NCBI GenBank assembly: GCA_963692955.1
Contig: OY843587.1
Coordinates: forward strand, 1,240,001 to 1,304,000
Direction: 5' to 3'
From: UBA5158 sp963692955
GTDB lineage: Bacteria > Pseudomonadota > Gammaproteobacteria > DSM-16500
DNA length: 64,000 nucleotides
Shown: piece by piece, positions 42,393 to 52,782 of the stretch
Layout: every line of letters begins with the position of its first letter
Numbering within the stretch: position 1 is the first letter of the stretch
Made by a program: the position numbers and the translations under genes
The notes under the pieces: model-generated
The model's database searches: none
What the model was told of the DNA's origin: nothing
The model's input: only the letters and a program-made list of their open reading frames with translations

Positions 42393-43635
42393 ACCGTTAG
42401 CGCTGTTTGTAGGCTTACGTTATACCCGCGCTAAACGCCGCAACCACTTCATTTCATTTATTTCGCTGATGTCCACTCTGGGCATCGCTTTAGGCGTGAT
42501 CGTGCTCATCACGGTGTTATCCGTCATGAATGGTTTCGATCAAGAAATTAAAAAACGCGTGTTTAGCATGGTGCCGCCGGTGACCGTTGGCAGCGCCGCC
42601 AACTTTATAACGAATTGGCCGGCTCTCGAAAAATTTGTAGAAAAACAACCGCACGTGACTTCGGTCGCGCCTTATTTAAGCGCGCAAGTGTTATTGTCCG
42701 GCAATGGCATGGTGCAACCGGCGATGTTAAACGGCATCGACCCGCAAGAAGAAAAGAAAATTTCTGAATTATCAAAAAAAGTCGTGGACGGTAATTACGA
42801 CGCGTTAACGCCTGGCAGTTTCGGTATTATTCTTGGTGAAGACTTGGCGATGCGTTTAGACGTGGTCATTGGCGACAAAGTCACGGTCGTCACGCCGCAA
42901 GTGTCGTTGTCACCGGCAGGGGTCGTGCCGCGCTTCAAGCGTTTTACTGTCATCGGTATTTTTAAAGCGGGCGGTGGGTTTGGTTTTGATATGTTATTAG
43001 CGTATATCAATTTAAGCGACGCGCAGAAATTATTTGAAATGGGTACCACCGTGTCTGGCTTGCATGTCAATATCGATAACGTTTACGCGGCGCAAGTCGT
43101 CACGCAAGACCTTTATAAAAAATTATCGCCGACCGCGCGCGTGACCAATTGGACGGATCAATATGGCGCGTTTTTCCACGCGATTAATTTAGAAAAAACC
43201 ATGATGTTTTTCATTTTATTATTAATCATCGCTGTCGCGGTATTCAATTTAGTCTGTACGCTGGTCATGGTGGTTAATGAAAAAGAAGCCGACATCGCGA
43301 TTTTGCGTACCATCGGCGCGACGCCAAGAATGATCATGGGAATCTTCATCGTGCAGGGTGCGGCGATTGGCGTGATCGGCACGGGATTGGGTGTGGCGGG
43401 TGGGGTGGCGTTAGCGTTGCACGTGACCGCAATCGTCAACTGGATTGAGCATATCTTCCATGTGCAATTTCTTTCGGCGAGTATTTATTTCGTCGATTAT
43501 CTGCCGTCGCAAATTCAAAGTAGTGACGTTTGGCAAATTGGTTTGTCGGCGTTAAGTTTAAGTTTGATCGCCACTATTTATCCTGCTTGGCGCGCGTCGC
43601 GTACTGAGCCAGTGGAGGCATTACGTTATGAGTAA
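42385..43635 (+). CDS. lolC: LolC/LolE-family lipoprotein-releasing permease
   Basis: The membrane part of the ABC exporter that frees lipoproteins from the inner membrane for LolA. It has 416 residues from the ATG at 42385 (MFRPLALFVGLRYTRAKRRN); a longer frame would run into the end of tatD. There are four membrane helices: one after residue 20, and three in the C-terminal half, with a large periplasmic domain between. Only one such permease gene is next to lolD, whereas E. coli has lolC, lolD and lolE; it could be a single LolF-type permease if no second copy exists elsewhere. It overlaps lolD by eight bases. Confidence 0.93.
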   Translation: MFRPLALFVGLRYTRAKRRNHFISFISLMSTLGIALGVIVLITVLSVMNGFDQEIKKRVFSMVPPVTVGSAANFITNWPALEKFVEKQPHVTSVAPYLSAQVLLSGNGMVQPAMLNGIDPQEEKKISELSKKVVDGNYDALTPGSFGIILGEDLAMRLDVVIGDKVTVVTPQVSLSPAGVVPRFKRFTVIGIFKAGGGFGFDMLLAYINLSDAQKLFEMGTTVSGLHVNIDNVYAAQVVTQDLYKKLSPTARVTNWTDQYGAFFHAINLEKTMMFFILLLIIAVAVFNLVCTLVMVVNEKEADIAILRTIGATPRMIMGIFIVQGAAIGVIGTGLGVAGGVALALHVTAIVNWIEHIFHVQFLSASIYFVDYLPSQIQSSDVWQIGLSALSLSLIATIYPAWRASRTEPVEALRYE

Positions 43636-44305
43636 AAAGCCTATTTTAGAATGCCGGAATTTAGCGAAAAGTTATCATGAAGGCAGCTTCACAGTGGACG
43701 TTTTGAATGATATCGATTTGCAAGTAGCGCCTTCGGAAATGGTTTCCATCGTGGGAAACTCAGGTTCGGGTAAAAGTACGCTGCTGCATTTATTAGGCGG
43801 TTTAGACAAACCTACCCGCGGCGAAGTGTTGATTAATGGTTTAGATGTGATGAAGTTGAGCGAAGTTGAAAGATGTAAGCTACGCAACAACACGCTGGGT
43901 TTCGTTTATCAATTTCATCATTTATTGCCGGAATTTACCGCGCTTGAAAATGTTTGTATGCCGTTACTCATCCGCGGTTTGCCGCCGAAACAAATTCAAC
44001 CCAGAGCGGAATTACTGTTAGAAAAAGTCGGTTTGAAAGATCGCATGACGCATAAAATCGGCGAACTCTCCGGCGGCGAAAGACAACGCGTCGCGATCGC
44101 GAGAGCGTTAGTGATAGATCCATTGTGTGTGTTAGCTGACGAGCCGACTGGTAATTTAGACCCGAAAAACGCCGAACGCGTATTCGATTTGTTTTTAGAT
44201 TTGCAAAAGACTTTCCAAACCAGCGTGATCATCGTGACGCATGATTTGCGTTTAGCTCAACAAGCGCAGCGGGTATTGCAGATTAAAAATGGCAAGCTCG
44301 TCTAA
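43628..44305 (+). CDS. lolD: Lipoprotein-releasing ABC transporter ATPase LolD
   Basis: The ATPase of the Lol exporter, 225 residues. Walker A is GNSGSGKST at 43-51, the ABC signature LSGGERQRVAIARAL follows, and Walker B is CVLADEPTGNLD. The Q loop FVYQFHHLLPEFTALENV matches LolD. It starts eight bases inside lolC. The gene ends the conserved + strand block that began at rluC; the next 120 bases have no clear terminator. Confidence 0.95.
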   Translation: MSKKPILECRNLAKSYHEGSFTVDVLNDIDLQVAPSEMVSIVGNSGSGKSTLLHLLGGLDKPTRGEVLINGLDVMKLSEVERCKLRNNTLGFVYQFHHLLPEFTALENVCMPLLIRGLPPKQIQPRAELLLEKVGLKDRMTHKIGELSGGERQRVAIARALVIDPLCVLADEPTGNLDPKNAERVFDLFLDLQKTFQTSVIIVTHDLRLAQQAQRVLQIKNGKLV

Positions 44306-44425
44306 CTAATTCAAGCTGTTGATTAATAGTTGCAAAATGTTTTACTGGCGCGCAATTTCTCACATTAAGAAAACCTTAAGCTCAACGCGGTAACATTGCT
44401 GCATTGAATTAAGAGGATTTTCTCA

Positions 44426-47400
44426 ATGCCCGCCGCATTCAAGCAATTGCTCGACGAAGGATTAGCGCTAGGTTTAATTTGCGATGCATACAAAGAAGAG
44501 TTTAGCATTTTAGATAAAGAGCTCGATTACGTTATATTAGCCAAAGACCTGATCAGTAAAATCATTGACAAGTTACCTAAAAAACATATTCAAACATCCG
44601 ATATCATCATCGGTATTTCAGGCGCAAGTCAACCGAACGCTTACGTTTGGTACGGCCCAACTTCATTGCTCGTCATCTCGAAAGGCATTTTAGACGTCGT
44701 AGAAAACGAAGATGAGCTTGCTGGATTGATCGCGCAGAAACTCATGCATTTAGATCTTAATGTTGAATTTCCTGAGCATGCGAATAGTAAGATCGTAGAA
44801 TCGATGTGTGATAAACAGAGTATCGAAGCGTTAGACCAAGCGGGCTATCGCCGAAATGGGTTAATCACTTTAGGGTTGCGCTTGGCTCCGAAAGCAGAAA
44901 ATTCGTTCAGATACATTGAAGATATAAATGTAGCAGCATTGCTTGACGAGAACCCGAGTTGGAGGATCCGCATCGCAAACTTGAACGATGCTTTAGCGAT
45001 TTATGAACTGGATAGAGGATTAGTCGAGAAAGCCGTGACAAAGTTGCCGGACTTTATTATTAGCGAGCGTAACAATTCAACATTAAACTTGGCATCCTAC
45101 GTTGAAAAATTTCTGGATGATAAAAGTTACGATTCGCAAACAATGGATATGAAAATCTTAATTTTGTCTGAATTAATAGCCGCTAATAGCCACCTTTTTA
45201 CCAAGGAAGAAATTCCTTATTATACGCGCAGAATTGATGAAATAAACAATGAGATCGAAAAACTAAAAATTAGATTATCATATCCCAAGCAAGAACTGGC
45301 TTTTGGAAAATTAGTCGATAGTATTCTCGCGCTCAATGTGTTCGAGACAAAATTTAGGTTTATAACGAGAGCCTATGCTAGCGCTGGCTATGATCGCATT
45401 GATATGGAAGAGTTTCCACCTTATGGGTTAACAAAAGAGTTACAATTATTAATAAACAAATTCATTGCAGCAACGGATATAGCTGATGCTGTAAACGTTG
45501 CATCGCAAATTAATTTAAAGATTCCCGCTGTCGCATGGTTATTGCGATTCGACAGAATTGATCTCTCTAAGCCTATTAACTCTCTAATTAAACTTACCGC
45601 TTTTGATCTGCCAACACCCTCGCCCGACTGGCAGAAAATTTTAAAAAAAGAACGAGCTACGCTGCCATGGAAAACACATCTACAGTGGTCGCGTAGTGAA
45701 GTTGAAATCAGAAAAGCCTTAGGCAATCTTGAAGTCTTAGAGTTTGTAGCGGACCACTATCATCAAGATGAAATTGCTGTGTTAGGTTATCCGCTTAAGG
45801 ATTATTATCCACAACAAAATTTTAAGTTTATTGATACATTTGATTATTCTACGCATGACTTTAAGAATGATGAAATCATTTTTTATTATGCGAAAAAGCT
45901 CGAGCTCACGTTCGAAGCTGAAAGAAGACGAATGACTTTTAAAGACCAACAAGCTAAAGCGTTGTTAGTGCGCTGGGATTTATTAACCGATGATACTGAA
46001 AAATTTATCAAGCTTTATGAACCATTTTTAGCTATTGAGCGCAACTATTTTGATGGTGGTTTTTATTTCTGTGAACAAGTGATCAATAAATTAAAAGAAA
46101 TAGCGGCTATTGATAAAGTTAAAGCCGAGTTTATATTTGAAAAAATATTTTCTATAAAGGGTGAATGGTATGTTTATTCTGAGATAAAAATGTATTTTGA
46201 CGGTATATCTCTGTATCACCCATTTGTTCAATATTGTCTAACCAATGAATTTAGCAATGATTCTATAAATCAGAGTTTCCAAGCTATTTTTGATTACATA
46301 CGCTGTTATGATAGTCCTTTGCAATATAAGGCTAACGTTTTGTTAGATGAAAAGGCTAATATTGAATTACCAGCTTTGATAAATCGCTGGCTGTTTCATG
46401 ATTATGCGTCTTATCTTAAACTGACAATTACTCCTCTAGCTAATCAGGATCCCGCTACATTTATCAATAATCTTTTAATTATTAATCACAAGGAGCGGAA
46501 AACAGTATGGTTTTTCGAAGTTTATAAAACATTTTTGCATAATCCTAATCTAGAATTAACTATCGATGAAATAATATATATTGAAACTTGGCTACATCAT
46601 AATTTGTATAATTCAGCGAAAGAACTTACCGAGGCCGCGCGCGAGCAATACCTAGCTTATTTGCCTGGCAGGATTGATGTTTTCTTGCAACGTGAAGCAC
46701 CCATGGCATTCTTAAGAATTTTTCAGATACTGCATCACAAAACGCTGCATTTTGCTAAACAAGAAAATATCGTTAAGTTTGAAAGGAGAATTAAAGAATT
46801 ATATTCGACTGTAGATCAAAACGATAAACAACAGTATCTAGAAAAGCTGCTCTTCAAACATAGTATCACACTAGACATGAGATTATTTAACGAAGCTATT
46901 GAGGTTATACCGAGTTTTTCCGAGCCGGATTCGCAAGCATGGGTAATTGATGAATATGTTAAAATCATTGCTGTAATTCATGGCAAAGATAATGGCACAA
47001 CGGAATATTATGAAAAAGTAAAAGAAACGACGGAGATTATCATTGATAAAGCGGATCCTACCTCAGCCAATTTACTGTTAACAAAATTCGCGGAAGTCAT
47101 CAGTGCGCAAAAAGCAGTAAGCTTTTTTATCCGTGATCAATTAGCTAAGAATTCTAATAGCAGGGCCATTGAAAATGGTTTCCTAGGTCCTTTTGCGCAA
47201 TATACTATGACTGAGTTAGCGCACCCGCAAGATAAAGAATTGCGCCTTGATTTTATAGTGTTCTTATTAAAGTCTGATAATAAATTCGATGATCTCAAAT
47301 TTGCCGGCAATTTCCCCCGTCTTTTGAAAGGGGCCTATGCGGTCAAATTTATTAAACGTGGATCAATGTACGTTCCTCCCGATGACATTGCGGAAATTTT

Positions 47401-49027
47401 AGAACGTTTATATTCAATACGAAGATTTTTTAATAGTTTATCTTTTGAAACGCAAATCCTCGTGATCAAGCAGTTTCTGTTTCCAAGTGAATACCCGGTT
47501 CCAATCCAAGCCGGTAAAGACTACGTATTAGCATCTTTATTCGGATCATTTTTTGGTAGAACGTTTGCGAATTTATTCGCAAATTCATTACTCGGTAAAA
47601 ATCCGAATGACTTCCGCAACAATGCAGAAACCCAACAAATCGTTGAAGCGTATTTTGAAGGTTTAGAAAAATTAATCACGCTAAAGCCAGCCGATAAAGG
47701 CAGTCTCGAATCCCGTGAAAAACTTATTTTAAGCGCCATGTTGATCGCCAACGCCCGCGCTAAACAAAAGGGCGGTCAGTCATCATCGCGCGGCGAAGCC
47801 TTGAAACAAGTATTAACCGCGATGGGCGCGCCCGGACGTAAATTGGCGCAAGCGATCGAAAGCCATAGTGACACGCCGGAAGATATCAAATTAGTGTTAA
47901 AATCATCGAAAACCCATGCCGCACCGCCGAAGCGCTGGGAAGTGCATGAGTGGGCTGAAAAATATTATGCGCCGCATGCCGCGGATGGCATTAGTAGCTT
48001 AGGAGAAATCTTAGGCGCTGGCGCCTATGGCGTCACTATGGTAGCTCACAAGAATTCCGGTAAAACTACGGCGATTACTTTTTTAAGACCGTATGTGGCA
48101 GAAACATCCGAAGATGAATTTATGATTCTTGATTTTGCCGCGAAGGCATTAATTAAGAAAAATAGTATTTTCCGTCCTTTTAATGACATGCAGTATGAAG
48201 CGTCGTTATCTTCAAAAAATGAAGTCGATATGAATATCGCTGCACTGCAGCAACAATCCGCGATTGGATTGTATGAGGGTTTGCAAATCTCTGTTGGCGA
48301 TCACAAATTTATTTTTGGTGTCGCCGCATGGATAGCGCATGGCCCTCAATATAAAGAAACTAACATTGTCTCAGGCTTTCACTTCAATGATTTGCAACAA
48401 TCGGCTGAATTAGCGCCGTTACGCCGCCAAGCCGCGCAAGCTATCATTGCCGCTGAACTTTATATTTTATTAAAAGGCGGTCATATCGATAATGATAGAC
48501 ACGGCGGCCAACAAAAAATTTCTTTAATCTCGCCCGCACAAATCTACATTGGAAATTTCGATTTTGGTGGTGTGTCCACACAACCGTTAACCAATTGGCA
48601 GAAACAGCTCTTAGGTAATATCATCGGCGACACGATTTATGAAATTCATAAACCGTTCCCTCTTAATAGCAAGCTCAATGGCGAATTGCTGGCGCGAGTC
48701 GTAAATAATTATTTAAAGAAATATAAGAATAATTCTGGGTTTCTCGACAGTGCGCAGCGCATTCAATTATCAGAGGCGGAACGCTTTATCGGTGGTGTTA
48801 AACGTGCATTGTTAGCCTTAGGAAATTATTTTTCTGCGCTGGAAAGTGATTCTGAGGCGGTAATTAAGATTATTATTAGCGCCGTTTTTGCTACGAATCA
48901 TGTCGATAAAATCATTGTCGCGGGCATAAAAGAAAAACTCCATGGTCATGAGGATAAGCTCGATGACTTGGCTAGCGCCGCGCAACATTATGGTGTAGCA
49001 ATTAATTACTCGCCAGGCTTGAGGTAA
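44426..49027 (+). CDS. Giant protein: degenerate M48 peptidase domain, helical body, kinase-like domain
   Basis: A 1533-residue protein of no named family. Residues 60-150 resemble an M48 peptidase (NAYVWYGPTSLLVISKGIL, then ENEDELAGLIAQKLMHLDL), but the zinc site HExxH reads QKLMH (104-108), so protease activity is probably lost. Residues about 200-1100 are mostly helical. From about 1190 there is a kinase-like domain: a glycine loop LGAGAYG (1196-1202), a catalytic-loop candidate HIDNDRHGGQQ (1353-1363) and a DFG motif (1379-1381, FDFGG). The usual ATP lysine of a VAIK motif is not clear. It has no signal peptide. AGAGG lies upstream of the ATG. Its base composition is A+T-rich. A role in the host is inference. 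Confidence 0.7.
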   Translation: MPAAFKQLLDEGLALGLICDAYKEEFSILDKELDYVILAKDLISKIIDKLPKKHIQTSDIIIGISGASQPNAYVWYGPTSLLVISKGILDVVENEDELAGLIAQKLMHLDLNVEFPEHANSKIVESMCDKQSIEALDQAGYRRNGLITLGLRLAPKAENSFRYIEDINVAALLDENPSWRIRIANLNDALAIYELDRGLVEKAVTKLPDFIISERNNSTLNLASYVEKFLDDKSYDSQTMDMKILILSELIAANSHLFTKEEIPYYTRRIDEINNEIEKLKIRLSYPKQELAFGKLVDSILALNVFETKFRFITRAYASAGYDRIDMEEFPPYGLTKELQLLINKFIAATDIADAVNVASQINLKIPAVAWLLRFDRIDLSKPINSLIKLTAFDLPTPSPDWQKILKKERATLPWKTHLQWSRSEVEIRKALGNLEVLEFVADHYHQDEIAVLGYPLKDYYPQQNFKFIDTFDYSTHDFKNDEIIFYYAKKLELTFEAERRRMTFKDQQAKALLVRWDLLTDDTEKFIKLYEPFLAIERNYFDGGFYFCEQVINKLKEIAAIDKVKAEFIFEKIFSIKGEWYVYSEIKMYFDGISLYHPFVQYCLTNEFSNDSINQSFQAIFDYIRCYDSPLQYKANVLLDEKANIELPALINRWLFHDYASYLKLTITPLANQDPATFINNLLIINHKERKTVWFFEVYKTFLHNPNLELTIDEIIYIETWLHHNLYNSAKELTEAAREQYLAYLPGRIDVFLQREAPMAFLRIFQILHHKTLHFAKQENIVKFERRIKELYSTVDQNDKQQYLEKLLFKHSITLDMRLFNEAIEVIPSFSEPDSQAWVIDEYVKIIAVIHGKDNGTTEYYEKVKETTEIIIDKADPTSANLLLTKFAEVISAQKAVSFFIRDQLAKNSNSRAIENGFLGPFAQYTMTELAHPQDKELRLDFIVFLLKSDNKFDDLKFAGNFPRLLKGAYAVKFIKRGSMYVPPDDIAEILERLYSIRRFFNSLSFETQILVIKQFLFPSEYPVPIQAGKDYVLASLFGSFFGRTFANLFANSLLGKNPNDFRNNAETQQIVEAYFEGLEKLITLKPADKGSLESREKLILSAMLIANARAKQKGGQSSSRGEALKQVLTAMGAPGRKLAQAIESHSDTPEDIKLVLKSSKTHAAPPKRWEVHEWAEKYYAPHAADGISSLGEILGAGAYGVTMVAHKNSGKTTAITFLRPYVAETSEDEFMILDFAAKALIKKNSIFRPFNDMQYEASLSSKNEVDMNIAALQQQSAIGLYEGLQISVGDHKFIFGVAAWIAHGPQYKETNIVSGFHFNDLQQSAELAPLRRQAAQAIIAAELYILLKGGHIDNDRHGGQQKISLISPAQIYIGNFDFGGVSTQPLTNWQKQLLGNIIGDTIYEIHKPFPLNSKLNGELLARVVNNYLKKYKNNSGFLDSAQRIQLSEAERFIGGVKRALLALGNYFSALESDSEAVIKIIISAVFATNHVDKIIVAGIKEKLHGHEDKLDDLASAAQHYGVAINYSPGLR

Positions 49028-49131
49028 GTCTGGCGCGCAGCGTGTGCAAAATAGCATTGCATTGCAAAAATTTTGAGGTATCATAGCGAAGCTGCTAATG
49101 TTATAGCGCTCAAATTTCACGTAAATATTTT

Positions 49132-50418
49132 ATGCCAATTGATATTAATAAACTTACCAAACAGCTTGAACTCTTGACCTTCAACCGGCATACGATTTTT
49201 GTCGCCCGAAATAATACAACTAGCAATCTGGCACTGCGTGAAGTTTCTGTAATGATTCATGAGGCTTCGAAAGCAGAATTATTGACTAATGAGGAAAAAA
49301 TTCTTCTCATTAAAGGTTGTGAGCAACTGGGCCTTTATACCTCTTTTTCAGATAAAAAAAATTATAAAGCTGCATTAGCATTTTTTAATTATGCGCTGCG
49401 GATTGCTGATTTTTATGAAAACCCGCCTTATCATTTGGAAACGATGGTAATTTATTTAAACTTAGTAAAAAAGCAAGACAACAACGATCAAGCTTTGGCA
49501 GCATTGCGCAATGCTACTAGAAAATTAAAAGAATTCATCGAAGAAGAACAACAACAAAAGTCGCAAGATGGAATTTTTACGGCTTCCGAACTTTATTTAG
49601 AATATATGCATTGTTATGCGTTTTTGTTGCGAACCGAAGCGGAAGAATTATTAAAACGCTATTACACAACCAGAAAAACCCCTGACGCTAAAGCGGAATA
49701 TGAAAATAAATTTCCCGCAATTCTAGAAGAGGCTTATATCACTTTGGAGCAATTACCAAGCAGTGATTTAGCTGAAGCAGAACTAGCGCGAGTCTGGGCG
49801 TTGCGAGGGTGGGGTTTGTATTTATCAAAACAATATGTGCCCGCCAATGATTCATATGTGAAAGCGTTAACGCATTGGGATAATTTCGAAAAGCATACTG
49901 GTGTAAAACAACATTTTGTGGCTGATACGAATTATCACCTCGGTTTAGTACGAGATAGATTAAATGCGTATTCTGACGCAATTATTTTCTTTGAGGCAGC
50001 CATTTCCATTGCAAAAGATTTTTTTAAAAGTGAATTAAATATTTTTGTCGTCGAAGTGAAATATCAACTCGCGTTGGCTTATGTCGCGGAAAAGAAATAT
50101 AAGGAAGCCTATGAAAAATTTGCAAGAGTGTTAGTCGATGCAAAAACAATTAAATTTGAGAAAGTCATTACTGATACCGAAGCAATCATGAACAGATTAA
50201 CTGCTAGCTTTCCATGGCTTTTAGCGCTAAAAGATTCAAAAGATTCAAAAGATGATGATGCCAGTACCGCTTTGGCAAGTCTTAGTATTACTAGGCCGCA
50301 ACATTCGGTAAGATTTTTTCCTACTGAACCATCATTACGTATAACGGTTGAGTCTCCCCCTTCTATAGCAACTCCTTCTACGCAAAAGTCATCTCGTTCA
50401 GTTTCTTTCGCCCCCTAA
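49132..50418 (+). CDS. TPR-like helical repeat protein
   Basis: A 428-residue protein made of paired helices in the style of tetratricopeptide repeats: DKKNYKAALAFFNYALRIAD, NDSYVKALTHWDNFEK, NAYSDAIIFFEAAISIAKDF and KYKEAYEKFARVLVDAKTI. Such repeats bind other proteins. The last 70 residues are low-complexity and polar, with DSKDSKD and two copies of a short phrase (HSVRFFP and RSVSFAP, the second at the extreme C terminus). There is no signal peptide. It follows the giant gene by 104 bases on the same strand and precedes comEC by 28 bases. Function is unknown. Confidence 0.7.
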   Translation: MPIDINKLTKQLELLTFNRHTIFVARNNTTSNLALREVSVMIHEASKAELLTNEEKILLIKGCEQLGLYTSFSDKKNYKAALAFFNYALRIADFYENPPYHLETMVIYLNLVKKQDNNDQALAALRNATRKLKEFIEEEQQQKSQDGIFTASELYLEYMHCYAFLLRTEAEELLKRYYTTRKTPDAKAEYENKFPAILEEAYITLEQLPSSDLAEAELARVWALRGWGLYLSKQYVPANDSYVKALTHWDNFEKHTGVKQHFVADTNYHLGLVRDRLNAYSDAIIFFEAAISIAKDFFKSELNIFVVEVKYQLALAYVAEKKYKEAYEKFARVLVDAKTIKFEKVITDTEAIMNRLTASFPWLLALKDSKDSKDDDASTALASLSITRPQHSVRFFPTEPSLRITVESPPSIATPSTQKSSRSVSFAP

Positions 50419-50446
50419 AATCCATCTACAACAACGGAAAATCTCT

Positions 50447-52729
50447 ATGCGCGCATGGACTATTGCGTTTTTAATCGGCGTCGTACTATTACAGCAATTC
50501 ACATGTCTGCCCGCGGTTTATTGGAGTATTGTTCTCGCTATCCTTGCGTTGATCATTAGCCGTTATAGTACTGTAGCGGGTGCGTGTGCATTAGGTTTTG
50601 CATGGTGCTTGTGTTACGCGTATTTCCATAATGCTTGGACTATACCTGAGGACTGGCAGGGTAAGCCGCTATCAGTCACGGGTTATATCGCGTCAATTCC
50701 TACTTCATCTGTGACCGGCCAAGCATTTTTATTTTCGCTGCGAAAAATTCAATTCAACGGAACAACGCTTGCGCCGCACGCCATGATCAAATTAACTTGG
50801 CGCAATAATACTTCGTCACTGCATGTCGGTGAGCAATGGAATTTTCACGTTCATTTGAAAAAAACTTACGGTACGATGAACCCCGGCGGTTTTGATTATG
50901 AAGCCTATGCGTTTCAAGCCGGCATTCGCGCGAATGGCTATATTGTAGAGAACGAAAAAAATACCTTAGTCGATAGTCATTGGTACCACTATCCCATCGA
51001 CCGCGTCCGAGAACTTTTAGCGGAAAAAATAGCGACGAATTTACCCGCTACGCAAACTTCACCTTGGATAACCGCGTTAGTCATTGGCGAACGTCATGAC
51101 ATCGATGAAAAAGATTGGCAAGTATTACGTAGTACGGGCACTAACCATTTGATGGCGATTGCAGGTTTGCATATTGGCTTGATGGCCGCGCTGGCGCATT
51201 TTTTTGTGGCGGGCGTGTGGCGCAGATTTCCGTACTTAGTTAATAAATTTCCCGCTGTGCACGCAGGCGCGATAGCTGCGCTCAGCGTGGCGTTGATCTA
51301 CAGTGCGTTAGCGGGATTTTCTATCCCAACGCAGCGCGCGTGTCTGATGCTAACATTTTTTTTGTTAGCCCTTTTAATGCGGAAAAATATCGGCGCTTGG
51401 TATGCATGGAGCTGCGCCTTGCTTTGCATACTACTAATAAACCCACTTACCGTATTGACAGAAAGCTTTTGCTTATCATTTGGTTCAGTGGCGTTAATCA
51501 TTTATGGCGTGAGCGGCAGGATTTCTCCTAAAGGCTGGTGGTGGCAGTGGGGCAGAATTCAATGGGTGATCGCGTTGGGTTTGGTGCCGCTAAGTATCGC
51601 GTTATTCCAACAATGTTCCCTCATTTCTTTCGCGGCGAATAGCATCGCGATTCCCTGGGTGGGTTTCCTCGTCGTGCCGCTTAGTTTATTGGGAAGTTTT
51701 TTATTTATTTTTTCTAACCACGCGGCGGCGTTTGTGTTGATACTCGCCGATAAAATATTAAGTATTTTATGGCTAGTGTTGACCTGGTTTTCGCATTTAC
51801 CCAATGTCGTGTGGTACCAGACAGTTCCGCATTTGTGGATGCTAATCGCCGCCATCATCGGCATTATTTTTTTATTATTTCCGGTCGGTTTCCCAGGCCG
51901 CTATTTTGGCATCGTGTGGCTCTTACCGCTAGCACTCTATAAACCTGCTGTCCCACAGCCAGGCGAAGCATGGCTGACAGTATTAGACATAGGGCAGGGC
52001 TTATCCGCCGTGGTGCAAACCCAAACGCATACTTTAGTGTTCGACACCGGTCCGCGCTTGTCGGCCAGTTTTGACATGGGTGATAGCGTGGTAGTTCCAT
52101 TTCTACATGCTATAAATACGCGACAAGTTGATTTGCTGGTCGTCAGCCACAGCGATAACGATCATATCGGCGGCGCCGCCGCAGTCATGTCGCAAATTAA
52201 CGTGTTAAAAGTTAAAACCAGCGCGCCAACGCATTTCGCGCATGCGGATTTATGTTTACGGGGTGACACTTGGACGTGGGATGGCGTTAATTTTTCTTTT
52301 TTATATCCCACAAAAGACACCTTGAATAAAAACAATGACAGCTCGTGTGTGCTGCGCGTGTCTAATGGCAAACAACAAATCTTGATGACTGGCGATATCG
52401 AAAAATCAGCAGAAAAAGAGTTAACTGCCAACGAGTCAGATAATTTATCCGCAACCATTTTAATCGCGCCGCATCACGGCAGCAAAACTTCCGCGGTGAA
52501 AAACTTTGTGAATTTAGTCGACCCGAAATATGTTTTATTCGCGACCGGCTACCGCAATCGTTATCATTTTCCGCATCCGTCGGTAGTAAAGTTGTATCAA
52601 GAAAAAAACGTTATCGCTTACAACACGGCTGACACCGGCGCGATCCAATTCAAGTTGAATAGCAGTGGCGTAGAATCAGCGCCAGGATTATATCGCAAAC
52701 AGCATAAACATTATTGGAATAACGGCTAA
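50447..52729 (+). CDS. comEC: ComEC/Rec2 DNA-uptake channel
   Basis: The inner-membrane channel that passes one DNA strand into the cytoplasm in natural transformation. It has 760 residues. The N-terminal part has membrane helices and a periplasmic OB-like domain (about 60-190); the Competence domain has the motif MAIAGLHIGLMAAL (about 237-250) and further helices; the C-terminal metallo-beta-lactamase-like domain has VLDIGQGLSAV and the metal motif HSDNDH (568-573). All parts are intact, so competence is plausible; pilus-like genes at 12.8-14.4 kb could in principle contribute. The start has ACGGAAAATCTCT before it. Confidence 0.94.
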   Translation: MRAWTIAFLIGVVLLQQFTCLPAVYWSIVLAILALIISRYSTVAGACALGFAWCLCYAYFHNAWTIPEDWQGKPLSVTGYIASIPTSSVTGQAFLFSLRKIQFNGTTLAPHAMIKLTWRNNTSSLHVGEQWNFHVHLKKTYGTMNPGGFDYEAYAFQAGIRANGYIVENEKNTLVDSHWYHYPIDRVRELLAEKIATNLPATQTSPWITALVIGERHDIDEKDWQVLRSTGTNHLMAIAGLHIGLMAALAHFFVAGVWRRFPYLVNKFPAVHAGAIAALSVALIYSALAGFSIPTQRACLMLTFFLLALLMRKNIGAWYAWSCALLCILLINPLTVLTESFCLSFGSVALIIYGVSGRISPKGWWWQWGRIQWVIALGLVPLSIALFQQCSLISFAANSIAIPWVGFLVVPLSLLGSFLFIFSNHAAAFVLILADKILSILWLVLTWFSHLPNVVWYQTVPHLWMLIAAIIGIIFLLFPVGFPGRYFGIVWLLPLALYKPAVPQPGEAWLTVLDIGQGLSAVVQTQTHTLVFDTGPRLSASFDMGDSVVVPFLHAINTRQVDLLVVSHSDNDHIGGAAAVMSQINVLKVKTSAPTHFAHADLCLRGDTWTWDGVNFSFLYPTKDTLNKNNDSSCVLRVSNGKQQILMTGDIEKSAEKELTANESDNLSATILIAPHHGSKTSAVKNFVNLVDPKYVLFATGYRNRYHFPHPSVVKLYQEKNVIAYNTADTGAIQFKLNSSGVESAPGLYRKQHKHYWNNG

Positions 52730-52782
52730 GAATTTTTGGATGGAAATTTATAATTAAAATGATGAATTTTTTATTGAAATTA

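Noticed and set aside
50226..50255. AAAGATTCAAAAGATTCA tandem repeat in the TPR gene
   Set aside because: Only about two units of nine bases; it is noted as a detail of the protein tail, not as a repeat element.
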